From an uncultured Flammeovirgaceae bacterium (GTDB taxonomy: Bacteria; Bacteroidota; Bacteroidia; Cytophagales; Cyclobacteriaceae): a DNA stretch of 7,645 bases. The translations under genes and the position numbers were made by a program. Below, piece after piece: positions 1 through 6,322 of this stretch (positions are counted from its first letter, which is position 1; each line of letters begins with the position of its first letter). The notes beneath the pieces are model-generated. The model was given only the letters and a program-made list of their open reading frames with translations. It made no database searches and had not been told where the DNA came from. The stretch spans positions 1 through 7,645 of the forward strand of contig CAMLLI010000176.1 of the NCBI GenBank assembly GCA_946480685.1, written 5' to 3'.

Positions 1-99
1 GTAGCTAACATTCGTTTTTAGCGAAATTTTCAAATATTTTTCTCATTTCACTTGAATCGTAATTGATTATTTGTGACAATTGTACTCGCACAGAATTTT
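1..99 (+). promoter_or_regulatory. Presumed promoter region of the ilv operon
   Basis: This AT-rich stretch precedes the leader peptide and must contain the operon promoter if the operon starts in this window. The Bacteroidota pattern (TTTG, then TAnnTTTG about 19 bases later) is not clearly present. The nearest candidates are TATTTTTC at 35-42 and ATTATTTG at 66-73, each imperfect and without a convincing upstream TTTG. An 8-base palindrome, ACAATTGT, lies at 76-83 and could be chance. No coding region is seen here, and the end of the preceding gene is not visible. The location is inferred from context only. Confidence 0.35.
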
Positions 100-222
100 A
101 TGATGAACAATCACCAAATCACCGAACGCTTGTTAAACTCTACGGAGTTAAGCAGACTTTCTGTGCTTGTAATTATTGTCAACATTCTACTTGTCAAACC
201 CGCGGGGGCGATAGTGGTATAA
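100..222 (+). CDS. ilvL: ilv operon leader peptide (attenuator), 40 aa
   Basis: A 40-codon reading frame opens with ATG ATG and ends with TAA at 220-222. Eighteen of its 40 residues are Ile, Leu or Val. Residues 22-32 read VLVIIVNILLV, ten branched-chain residues out of eleven, and the peptide ends AIVV. This is the composition expected of a leader peptide that senses charged tRNA for the three end products, as in E. coli ilvL, although the sequence itself is not recognisably homologous. It lies just upstream of an intrinsic terminator that precedes ilvE. The inferred role is that ribosomes stalling in codons 22-32 when branched-chain aminoacyl-tRNA is scarce leave 205-218 free to form an antiterminator, while ribosomes reaching the stop codon mask that segment. 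No Shine-Dalgarno site is visible, as for the other genes here. The peptide itself probably has no function beyond being translated. Starting at the second ATG (103) is equally possible. Confidence 0.88.
   Translation: MMNNHQITERLLNSTELSRLSVLVIIVNILLVKPAGAIVV
150..168 (+). other. Possible pause hairpin inside the leader ORF
   Basis: AAGCA (150-154) pairs with TGCTT (164-168) and GA (155-156) pairs with TC (160-161), leaving a TG bulge and a CTT loop. The hairpin ends at the first codons of the branched-chain run. In classical attenuators a hairpin here pauses RNA polymerase until the ribosome catches up. The stem is modest (5+2 bp), so this role is inferred and uncertain. Confidence 0.35.
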
Positions 223-252
223 TTTTTAAATAAAAAAATCACAAGCCGCCCC
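205..252 (+). promoter_or_regulatory. Antiterminator hairpin of the ilv attenuator
   Basis: GGGGCG (205-210) is the exact complement of CGCCCC (247-252), which is the core of the terminator's 5' arm. The pairing continues after a small internal loop: GTGGT (214-218) with ATCAC (238-242), with one G-U pair. This hairpin and the terminator at 243-277 cannot exist together. Its 5' arm lies in the last codons of the leader peptide, just beyond the branched-chain run, so a ribosome stalled on that run would leave it exposed while a ribosome at the stop codon would cover it. The complementarity is read from the sequence; the switching is inferred. Confidence 0.75.
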
Positions 253-277
253 GATAGCCTCGGGGCGGTTTTGTTTT
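243..277 (+). terminator. Intrinsic terminator acting as ilv attenuator
   Basis: CCGCCCCGA (246-254) pairs perfectly with TCGGGGCGG (260-268) around a TAGCC loop. Flanking AA/TT pairs extend the stem, and the T-rich tract TTTTGTTTT (269-277) follows. It sits between the leader peptide and ilvE with only about 32 bases before the ilvE ATG, too little room for a separate promoter, so transcripts of the operon must read through it. That position makes it a regulated attenuator and not the end of an upstream gene. Confidence 0.92.
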
Positions 278-309
278 ATATAAAAAACTACAAACTAACA
301 GTTGTAAAT

Positions 310-1197
310 ATGTACTACACGAAAGACACGATCTTATTCCTGAATGGCAAGTTCATAAAAGCTGTTGATGCACATACTGATTTGTACAGTCAATCGCTTC
401 ACTATGGATTTGGTGCATTCGAAGGGATCCGTGCCTATCAAACCATGAATGGTGTGAAGATCTTCAAAGCGTACGAGCACTTTGAACGTCTGAAGAAAAG
501 TTGTGCGTTAGTTGGAATACCATTCCACTACGAAACCGAAGAACTCATCCAGATAGCCTATCAGTTACTGGAGAAGAACGATATGAGTGATGCCTACATC
601 AGACCATTGGTATACTGCGGACCAAACATGCAGCTTACCCATACCGATGAAGTATACCTGATGATGTGCACCTGGGAGTGGGATAAATACCACGGAGAGA
701 AACAACTGAAGATGTGTGTTTCATCGTACCAGCGCCCCAACCCGAATTCACTCAAGATGGAAGCAAAAGTTACCGGTCATTATGTAAACTCAATCCTGGC
801 AACAAGCGAAGCAAAAGTTAGAGGTTATGATGAAGCCCTGATGCTCGATATGAATGGCTTTGTTGCTGAAGCACCCGGAGCAAATTTTTTTATGGAGAAA
901 GACGGAGTGTTATATACTCCTTCACTCGGACATATACTTCCCGGTATAACACGTCAGACGGTAATTAACATTTGCCGTGAGTTAGATATACCGGTGAAAG
1001 AAAAACAAATCAAAGTAGAAGAACTCGAAACCGCAGACAGCGCATTTCTGTGTGGCACCGCTGCTGAGATAGCAGGCATTGAATCGATCGATGCCAAGCC
1101 ATTCAAAAAAGAATGGTACGACAGTCTGGGCGCTACGGTACAAGAGGCCTATAAATGCCAGGTACTCGAGAAATCATTTAGTTACGTTATCATCTAA
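310..1197 (+). CDS. ilvE: Branched-chain amino acid aminotransferase, 295 aa
   Basis: This is a PLP-dependent fold-type IV transaminase that exchanges the amino group between glutamate and the 2-oxo acids of valine, isoleucine and leucine in the cytoplasm, the last step of the pathway. Visible family features are HYGFGAFEGIRAY (31-43), the likely PLP-binding lysine K153 in EAKVTGHYVNS (151-161), the conserved glutamate E187 in VAEAPGANFF, the phosphate-binding stretch LPGITR (210-215), and CGTAAE (248-253) near the C-terminus. The 295-residue length is normal for this short bacterial type. ATG at 310 is chosen because the protein then begins like its family; an upstream in-frame TTG at 271 lies inside the terminator U-tract and would add 13 unrelated residues. 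It is the first structural gene after the attenuator. D-amino acid transaminase and aminodeoxychorismate lyase are relatives, but the sequence and operon favour IlvE. Confidence 0.96.
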   Translation: MYYTKDTILFLNGKFIKAVDAHTDLYSQSLHYGFGAFEGIRAYQTMNGVKIFKAYEHFERLKKSCALVGIPFHYETEELIQIAYQLLEKNDMSDAYIRPLVYCGPNMQLTHTDEVYLMMCTWEWDKYHGEKQLKMCVSSYQRPNPNSLKMEAKVTGHYVNSILATSEAKVRGYDEALMLDMNGFVAEAPGANFFMEKDGVLYTPSLGHILPGITRQTVINICRELDIPVKEKQIKVEELETADSAFLCGTAAEIAGIESIDAKPFKKEWYDSLGATVQEAYKCQVLEKSFSYVII

Positions 1198-1213
1198 ACA
1201 ACCAGATGTCCGT

Positions 1214-1249
1214 GGATGAGGAGTATCCTTCGGGGTACTTCCATCATCT
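1214..1249 (+). other. Stable UUCG-tetraloop hairpin in the ilvE-ilvD gap
   Basis: Bases 1214-1228 pair with 1233-1249 (15 pairs, two single-base bulges at 1240 and 1243), capped by TTCG (1229-1232) closed by C1228-G1233, the exceptionally stable C(UUCG)G tetraloop. No U-tract follows, so it does not look like an intrinsic terminator. It may protect the ilvE 3' end or mark a processing site between ilvE and ilvD; this is inference. Confidence 0.75.
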
Positions 1250-1279
1250 GCGAGATATATAGACCTTAACAATGCAGAC

Positions 1280-1299
1280 ATCCCGGTTTGTAGCGGGAT
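1280..1299 (+). other. Short GC-rich hairpin before ilvD
   Basis: ATCCCG (1280-1285) pairs with CGGGAT (1294-1299) around an 8-base loop. A run of seven T follows at 1321-1327, but 21 bases away, too far for a standard intrinsic terminator. With the hairpin at 1214-1249 it makes the 152-base ilvE-ilvD gap the most structured gap within the operon. It could influence ilvD translation or mRNA decay, but no function can be read directly. Confidence 0.5.
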
Positions 1300-1349
1300 A
1301 CGACTCAGAAGGGAAGAAAATTTTTTTAACTAATCATTAACCAAAAAAC

Positions 1350-3035
1350 GTGAGTAAAGAACTTAACAAGTACAGCAAGACCTTAACGCAAGATCCAACC
1401 TTGCCTGCTGCCCAAGCCATGCTATACGGAATCGGCCTTACCGATGAAGACATGCAAAAAGCACAGGTCGGTATAGTCAGTACAGGGTATGATGGCAACA
1501 CCTGCAACATGCACCTGAACAAACTGGCACAGGATGTAAAAACAGCTGTATGGAATAACGAACTCGTTGGCTTGATCTTCAACACCATTGGCGTAAGCGA
1601 TGGTATGAGTAATGGTACAGAAGGAATGCGTTACTCACTGGTAAGTCGCGAGATCATTGCTGACTCTATCGAAGCTGTATGTGGTGCTCAATACTATGAC
1701 GGATTGATCGCTGTAGTAGGCTGCGATAAAAATATGCCCGGAGCTTTGATCGCGATGGGAAGATTGAATCGTCCTTCGATCATGGTATATGGCGGAACGA
1801 TAGCCGGTGGCGATTGGAAAGGACAAGAGCTCAACATCATCTCTGCTTTCGAAGCATTAGGACAAAAGATGGCCGGTAAACTTTCACCGGAAGATTTCAA
1901 TGGTATCGTTAAGAATTCGTGTCCGGGTGCGGGCGCGTGTGGCGGTATGTATACTGCTAACACCATGGCATCTGCTATAGAAGCACTCGGTATGTCGTTG
2001 CCTTACTCATCTTCAAATCCTGCTACCAGTAAAGATAAGATCGATGAATGTATAGCATCCGGTAAAGCTATACGCAACCTGCTCTCGCTCGATCTGAAGC
2101 CGCGTGATATCATGACGTTCAAAGCATTTGAGAATGCAATTACCGTTGTGATGGCGTTGGGCGGATCAACCAATGCAGTGCTTCACCTCATCGCGATGGC
2201 GAAGTCTGTTGATGTAAAAATTACACAGGAAGATTTCCAGCGTATATCGGATAAGACACCGTTGATCGCTGACTTCAAACCAAGTGGTAAATATCTGATG
2301 GAAGCACTGCATAAGATTGGTGGTGTTCCTTCGGTAATGAAATATTTATTGGAGAAAGGATTTTTACATGGCGACTGTATAACGGTAACTGGTAAAACAC
2401 TTGCTGAGAATGTGAAGGACGCTCCGTCACTCGACTTCGCGAAGCAGGATGTTATATACCCGATAGAAAATCCGCTCAAGCCTACAGCACACTTGCAGAT
2501 ACTCTATGGTAATCTCGCAGAGAAAGGTTCTGTAGCCAAAATCACCGGTAAAGAAGGTGAGCGATTCAAAGGACCGGCTCGCGTGTTCAATGGTGAGTTC
2601 GAACTGATAGCCGGTATACAAAGCGGTCGCGTGAAAGAAGGAGATGTTGTCGTGATACGTTATGTAGGACCGAAAGGTGCACCGGGTATGCCGGAGATGT
2701 TGAAGCCAACATCTGCTATCATGGGAGCAGGTCTCGGTAAATCTGTAGCGATGATTACAGACGGACGCTTCTCCGGAGGTTCACACGGATTTGTAATCGG
2801 TCACATCACTCCTGAAGGATACGAAGGTGGATTGATTGCCCTTGTAGAAGACGATGATCTCATCGAGATCGATATACAGAAACATACCATTAACCTGTTG
2901 GTTGATGATAAGACGATAGCCCAGCGTAGAGCAGCCTGGAAAAAACCAGGACTGAATGCCAAGAACGGAATTTTATTGAAGTATGCTAAACAAGTAAAAA
3001 CTGCTGCTGATGGATGCGTTACTGACGAAGACTAA
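1350..3035 (+). CDS. ilvD: Dihydroxy-acid dehydratase, 561 aa
   Basis: IlvD is an iron-sulfur enzyme that dehydrates 2,3-dihydroxy-3-methylbutanoate and the C6 homologue to the 2-oxo acids that IlvE then transaminates. The three expected cluster cysteines are present: C52 in GNTCNMHL, C125 in GCDKNMPG and C197 in [12 protein letters not shown]. The conserved acid/lysine pair D126-K127 follows the second, and the catalytic serine region [11 protein letters not shown] (470-480, S475) is intact. The length matches the family (about 560). The start is GTG at 1350, which gives the N-terminus expected for Bacteroidota IlvD ([10 protein letters not shown]); the next in-frame ATG is at codon 24 and would cut into the conserved region. 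The 3' end overlaps ilvB by 26 bases, which points to translational coupling. 6-Phosphogluconate dehydratase (Edd) is a relative, but the operon argues for IlvD. Confidence 0.97.
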   Translation: MSKELNKYSKTLTQDPTLPAAQAMLYGIGLTDEDMQKAQVGIVSTGYDGNTCNMHLNKLAQDVKTAVWNNELVGLIFNTIGVSDGMSNGTEGMRYSLVSREIIADSIEAVCGAQYYDGLIAVVGCDKNMPGALIAMGRLNRPSIMVYGGTIAGGDWKGQELNIISAFEALGQKMAGKLSPEDFNGIVKNSCPGAGACGGMYTANTMASAIEALGMSLPYSSSNPATSKDKIDECIASGKAIRNLLSLDLKPRDIMTFKAFENAITVVMALGGSTNAVLHLIAMAKSVDVKITQEDFQRISDKTPLIADFKPSGKYLMEALHKIGGVPSVMKYLLEKGFLHGDCITVTGKTLAENVKDAPSLDFAKQDVIYPIENPLKPTAHLQILYGNLAEKGSVAKITGKEGERFKGPARVFNGEFELIAGIQSGRVKEGDVVVIRYVGPKGAPGMPEMLKPTSAIMGAGLGKSVAMITDGRFSGGSHGFVIGHITPEGYEGGLIALVEDDDLIEIDIQKHTINLLVDDKTIAQRRAAWKKPGLNAKNGILLKYAKQVKTAADGCVTDED

Positions 3036-4764
3036 ACCTGCTGCTGAAAAAGAGATTCAGGAAAAGAAAAAGATTACTGGTTCAGAAGTCTTATTGAATT
3101 CTCTTGTAGCAGAAGGAGTCGATATAATTTTTGGATACCCGGGCGGAGCGATCATGCCGGTATATGATGCGTTGTATGGCTATGCCGACAAGCTGAATCA
3201 TATACTGGTTCGCCACGAGCAGGGCGCTATACATGCAGCACAAGGCTATGCCCGTGTATCGGGAAGAACAGGTGTTGTATTTGCAACGTCTGGGCCAGGC
3301 GCCACAAACCTGGTAACAGGTCTTGCCGATGCAGCGATCGATTCAACGCCATTGGTATGTATCACCGGTCAGGTATTTGCTCACCTGTTGGGAACCGATG
3401 CTTTCCAGGAAACGGACGTGATCAACACAACGCTGCCGGTAACAAAATGGAATGTACAGGTGGCAGAAGCGAAAGATATAGCACCTGCTGTTGCCCGAGC
3501 ATTCTATATAGCAAGAACCGGTCGTCCGGGACCTGTGCTCATTGATATAACAAAGAATGCGCAGAACGAATTGATCGAGGAGGCTGAGTATGAAAAATGC
3601 GACCACATCCGCACGTATAAACCGAAGCCGGCTCTTCAACCTTCACAAGTTGAAAAAGCTGCTGAGCTGATCAACGGAGCGAAGCGCCCCTATATATTGG
3701 CCGGACAAGGTATATTACTGTCGGGAGCCACGAAAGAGTTGATTGCGTTCTCTGAGAAGACTGGTATACCCGTAGCCTGTACGTTGCTTGGTCTGGGTGC
3801 ATTCCCGACTGATCATCCAAATTATGTAGGCTATCTCGGTATGCATGGTAACTATGGTCCGAACGTAAATACAAATGAGTGTGATGTACTCATCGGTATC
3901 GGTATGCGTTTTGACGACCGTGTAACCGGCAACGTAAGTAAATATGCTACACAAGCTAAGGTAGTACACATCGACATCGATAAGGCTGAGATTAACAAGA
4001 TCATCAAGACCGAAGCGTTTATCCATGCTGATGCCAAAGAAGCATTGGAAGCCCTCGTACAGAAATGTAACACCGGCAAACATACCGAGTGGGTGAACAG
4101 CTTCCACAAGCTTAATGATATCGAGTATAACAAAGTCATACATCGTGAATGTAATCCTACAGAGAAAATCACGATGGGTGAAGTGATCTATAACCTTTCC
4201 AACTTATCGAAAGGTGAAGCGATCGTTGTTACCGATGTAGGACAGCATCAAATGGTAACGTCACGTTACTATAAATATAAAAATCCGAGAACCAACGTTA
4301 CGTCAGGCGGTGCAGGTACCATGGGCTTTGCATTACCGGCAGCATTGGGCGCCAAACTTGCCAAACCTCAGAACCAGGTTGTTGCTGTGATTGGTGACGG
4401 TGGTTATCAAATGACAGTGCAAGAGCTTGGAACCATCATGCAATATGAGATCCCGGTAAAGATACTCGTGTTGAATAACAGCTTCCTCGGCATGGTGCGT
4501 CAGTGGCAGCAGTTGTTTCATGGTAAGCGTTACTCGTTTACTGAAATGACAAACCCGGACTTCATTAAACTGGCAGGTGCCTATAACATCAAAGCTCGTA
4601 AAGTAGAAGTACGCGATGATCTTCAGAGCGCATTACAGGAAATGCTTGATTCCAAAACCTCATACTTCCTCGAAGTAGTAGTAGGCAAAGAAGACAACGT
4701 ATTCCCGATGGTACCGGCAGGTGCAGGCGTATCGGATGTACTATTGGAAGCACCTCCTTGCTAA
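3010..4764 (+). CDS. ilvB: Acetolactate synthase catalytic (large) subunit, 584 aa
   Basis: This thiamine-diphosphate enzyme condenses two pyruvates to 2-acetolactate, or pyruvate with 2-oxobutanoate to 2-aceto-2-hydroxybutanoate, the first common step. Visible features in order are the N-terminal PYR domain with [14 protein letters not shown] (42-55) and the catalytic glutamate E70 in RHEQGA; the central FAD-binding domain with [10 protein letters not shown] (298-307); and the C-terminal PP domain with the ThDP/Mg motif GDGG (462-465) ending at NN (489-490). FLGMVRQWQ (492-500) carries the tryptophan W499 that in this family favours 2-oxobutanoate as second substrate. These points separate it from pyruvate oxidase and catabolic AlsS. 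The ATG at 3010 lies inside the end of ilvD, so ribosomes may re-initiate there; there is no later methionine before the conserved domain. The partner small subunit is the next gene. Confidence 0.97.
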   Translation: MDALLTKTKPAAEKEIQEKKKITGSEVLLNSLVAEGVDIIFGYPGGAIMPVYDALYGYADKLNHILVRHEQGAIHAAQGYARVSGRTGVVFATSGPGATNLVTGLADAAIDSTPLVCITGQVFAHLLGTDAFQETDVINTTLPVTKWNVQVAEAKDIAPAVARAFYIARTGRPGPVLIDITKNAQNELIEEAEYEKCDHIRTYKPKPALQPSQVEKAAELINGAKRPYILAGQGILLSGATKELIAFSEKTGIPVACTLLGLGAFPTDHPNYVGYLGMHGNYGPNVNTNECDVLIGIGMRFDDRVTGNVSKYATQAKVVHIDIDKAEINKIIKTEAFIHADAKEALEALVQKCNTGKHTEWVNSFHKLNDIEYNKVIHRECNPTEKITMGEVIYNLSNLSKGEAIVVTDVGQHQMVTSRYYKYKNPRTNVTSGGAGTMGFALPAALGAKLAKPQNQVVAVIGDGGYQMTVQELGTIMQYEIPVKILVLNNSFLGMVRQWQQLFHGKRYSFTEMTNPDFIKLAGAYNIKARKVEVRDDLQSALQEMLDSKTSYFLEVVVGKEDNVFPMVPAGAGVSDVLLEAPPC

Positions 4765-4773
4765 AGCAAAAGA

Positions 4774-4836
4774 CACACCCTACATCTCACACCTCACACC
4801 CCTAGTGGCTAGCAGCCAGAAACTAGAAACTATTTT
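4774..4836 (+). repeat. Degenerate 7-base tandem repeat between ilvB and ilvN
   Basis: Nine heptamers fit one uninterrupted register: CACACCC, TACATCT, CACACCT, CACACCC, CTAGTGG, CTAGCAG, CCAGAAA, CTAGAAA, CTATTTT, ending directly at the ilvN ATG. The first four resemble CACACCY and the last five CTAGNRR, so there are two related blocks. The second block can also fold: TGGCT (4806-4810) with AGCCA (4814-4818), with CTAG on both outer sides. It fills nearly all of the 72-base ilvB-ilvN gap. Its role is unknown; it may be a spreading intergenic microsatellite or affect ilvN translation. Confidence 0.7.
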
Positions 4837-5130
4837 ATGAAACAGGACTTCACATTAGAAATACATTCGGATAATAACTTTTCGGTTTTGAACCGGATCG
4901 TTAATATACTGAACCGGAGAAGAGTAAGAATAAAACGGCTGATCGCGCACGAAGCAGAAGACGATTTCCGCAGAGGTGTAGCGGTGCTGTTGCTCTTTAC
5001 AACCGAAGACATGATGGAAAAAGTAAAGCATCAATTGGAAAAACTGATTGAAGTAGAGCACGCGCTATATTATTCAGGCAGCGATCTTTACTGCGAACTC
5101 AGCGCTAAACACAACGAACAGGCCGTATAG
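4837..5130 (+). CDS. ilvN: Acetolactate synthase regulatory (small) subunit, 97 aa
   Basis: A single ACT domain (about residues 5-80, beta-alpha-beta-beta-alpha-beta order) binds and stabilises the catalytic subunit encoded just upstream and, in many bacteria, carries valine feedback inhibition. It has the family signature DNNFSVLNRIVNILNRRRVRI (12-32) and a second half ending in VKHQLEKLIEV (63-73). At 97 residues it matches the short types, such as the E. coli small subunits of AHAS I (96 aa) and AHAS II (87 aa), and lacks the C-terminal domain of the longer IlvH type. By alignment with E. coli IlvH, the conserved glycines in the ligand loop (NESG) and in the QRG turn are replaced here by S16 and R29, as far as can be aligned by eye. 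This resembles the valine-insensitive IlvM. Identity rests on the ACT motif plus its position after ilvB. Confidence 0.9.
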   Translation: MKQDFTLEIHSDNNFSVLNRIVNILNRRRVRIKRLIAHEAEDDFRRGVAVLLLFTTEDMMEKVKHQLEKLIEVEHALYYSGSDLYCELSAKHNEQAV

Positions 5131-5140
5131 GTATATATAG

Positions 5141-5180
5141 CAAAAAACGAAAACACTTAAACACGTAAAAACTTAAACAC
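5141..5180 (+). repeat. Degenerate 8-base A-rich repeat before ilvC
   Basis: Five octamers in register, CAAAAAAC, GAAAACAC, TTAAACAC, GTAAAAAC and TTAAACAC, fill most of the ilvN-ilvC gap, ending seven bases before the ilvC ATG. TTAAACAC is repeated exactly at 5157-5164 and 5173-5180. The unpaired A-rich stretch could serve as a translation-enhancing region in a genome that does not use Shine-Dalgarno sites, but low complexity alone could also explain the pattern. Confidence 0.5.
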
Positions 5181-5187
5181 AATAAAA

Positions 5188-6258
5188 ATGGCAAAGATTA
5201 ATTTCGGCGGAACCATAGAAGAAGTAGTAACTCGCGAAGAGTTCCCAATGGAAAAAGCACTGGACGTAATGAAGAATGAAACCATTGCAATCATTGGATA
5301 CGGTGTACAAGGTCCTGCACAGGCTCTTAACCTGCGTGACAATGGTTTTAAAGTAATCATTGGTCAGCGTAAGGGATCAAAGACCTGGGATAAAGCAGTT
5401 GAACACGGATGGGTTCCTGGCGAAACATTGTTCGAAATTGAAGAAGCAGCAAAAAAAGGAACGGTTATTCAATTCCTCCTTTCGGATGCTGGTCAGATCG
5501 AACTGTGGCCTACTATTAAGCCCTATATCACCAAAGGAAAGACCCTATATTTCTCTCACGGCTTCGGTATCACGTTCAAAGATCAGACAAACATTATTCC
5601 TTCTGCAGATGTAGATGTAATTCTCGCTGCTCCTAAAGGATCAGGTACATCTGTACGCAGATTGTTCCTGCAAGGTAAAGGTATCAACGCGAGCTACGCT
5701 GTATTCCAGGATGCAACCGGCAATGCTAAAACAAAAGCTATAGCATTGGGTATCGGTGTAGGTGCAGGTTACCTGTTTGAGACAGACTTCAGAAAAGAAG
5801 TATACTCTGATCTTACCGGTGAGCGCGGAACTCTGATGGGCGCTATTGCTGGTATATTTGAAGCTCAGTATGAAGTGTTGCGTTCGAAAGGTCACACACC
5901 TTCTGAAGCATTCAACGAGACGGTTGAAGAGTTAACACAGTCACTTATGCCACTCGTTGCTGAGAATGGTATGGACTGGATGTACGCTAACTGTTCTACT
6001 ACAGCGCAGCGTGGTGCTCTTGACTGGAAGAAGAAATTCAAGGCTGCTACACTTCCTGTGTTCAAAGAACTATACGAAAGCGTAGAGTCAGGTGCTGAAG
6101 CAAAACGTACAATCGAAACTTGTAGCAAGCCTGATTACCGCGAGAAACTCGCAGAAGAATTGAAAGAACTTCGCGAAAGCGAACTGTGGCAAGCCGGTGC
6201 TGCCGTACGCAAACTGCGTCCGGAGAAGCAGCAGGTTGAAGCCAGCATGATAAACTAA
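5188..6258 (+). CDS. ilvC: Ketol-acid reductoisomerase (class I, NAD(P)H), 356 aa
   Basis: IlvC moves the alkyl group of 2-acetolactate or 2-aceto-2-hydroxybutanoate and reduces the product to the dihydroxy acid used by IlvD, with Mg and NADPH. The N-terminal Rossmann domain shows GYGVQGPAQ (37-45), the cofactor loop GQRKGSKTWDKA (59-70), the conserved SHGFGI (123-128, H124) and AAPKGSG (147-153, K150). The helical knot domain supplies the expected metal ligands D208 and E212 in SDLTGERGTL and E244/E248 in NETVEELT, with spacings as in class I enzymes, plus CSTTAQRGALDW (269-280). The length is slightly above the usual class I size (about 330-340). R61, K62 and S64 in the cofactor loop suggest NADPH preference, though this is inference. 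The ATG at 5188 follows the A-rich repeat and gives a normal N-terminus. Confidence 0.97.
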   Translation: MAKINFGGTIEEVVTREEFPMEKALDVMKNETIAIIGYGVQGPAQALNLRDNGFKVIIGQRKGSKTWDKAVEHGWVPGETLFEIEEAAKKGTVIQFLLSDAGQIELWPTIKPYITKGKTLYFSHGFGITFKDQTNIIPSADVDVILAAPKGSGTSVRRLFLQGKGINASYAVFQDATGNAKTKAIALGIGVGAGYLFETDFRKEVYSDLTGERGTLMGAIAGIFEAQYEVLRSKGHTPSEAFNETVEELTQSLMPLVAENGMDWMYANCSTTAQRGALDWKKKFKAATLPVFKELYESVESGAEAKRTIETCSKPDYREKLAEELKELRESELWQAGAAVRKLRPEKQQVEASMIN

Positions 6259-6266
6259 TTATATAT

Positions 6267-6310
6267 AGCTATACCACTCGCTGCTTGCCGAAAGCAGTGA
6301 GTGGTAAGCT
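6267..6310 (+). other. Strong hairpin in the ilvC-ilvA gap
   Basis: TACCACTCGCTGCTT (6272-6286) pairs with AAGCAGTGAGTGGTA (6292-6306) over 15 pairs with one G-U and a GCCGA loop. AGCT on each side (6267-6270 and 6307-6310) extends it past a bulged A. No T-run follows (CTTTGAAG), so full termination is unlikely. Its position, between ilvC and the ilvA ATG 13 bases downstream, suggests 3'-end protection of the upstream transcript, a processing site, or reduced ilvA expression. Function is inferred. Confidence 0.8.
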
Positions 6311-6322
6311 TTGAAGATCACT

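Noticed and set aside
218..223. TATAAT at 218-223 as a -10 promoter element
   Set aside because: It overlaps the leader stop codon, lies before the terminator, lacks a -35 match, and Bacteroidota use a different consensus.
271..309. In-frame TTG at 271 as start of ilvE, adding 13 residues
   Set aside because: It lies within the terminator U-tract and the extra residues do not resemble the family N-terminus; ATG 310 fits.
100..309. T-box riboswitch upstream of ilvE
   Set aside because: No T-box sequence or specifier-loop architecture is visible; the leader ORF and competing hairpins explain the region.
1206..1262. 18-codon ORF (MSVDEEYPSGYFHHLRDI) in the ilvE-ilvD gap as a second leader peptide
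   Set aside because: It has few branched-chain codons and its sequence is explained by the UUCG hairpin it overlaps; no terminator pairs with it.
1280..1327. Hairpin 1280-1299 plus T7 as an intrinsic terminator
   Set aside because: The T-run is 21 bases from the stem, too far for intrinsic termination, and ilvD has no evident separate promoter after it.
1272..1340. 22-codon ORF just upstream of and in frame with ilvD, separated by a TAA
   Set aside because: It has no recognisable similarity and no link to the 5' end of IlvD, whose GTG start already gives a full-length protein; most likely chance.
3343..4172. Reverse-strand and alternate-frame ORFs within ilvB and other genes (for example 3343-3639, 3715-4143, 3852-4172)
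   Set aside because: They lie wholly opposite or inside well-supported conserved genes and their translations show no family motifs.
6311..6322. In-frame TTG at 6311 as start of ilvA
   Set aside because: It adds only four residues, directly abuts the hairpin, and ATG 6323 is the better start codon.
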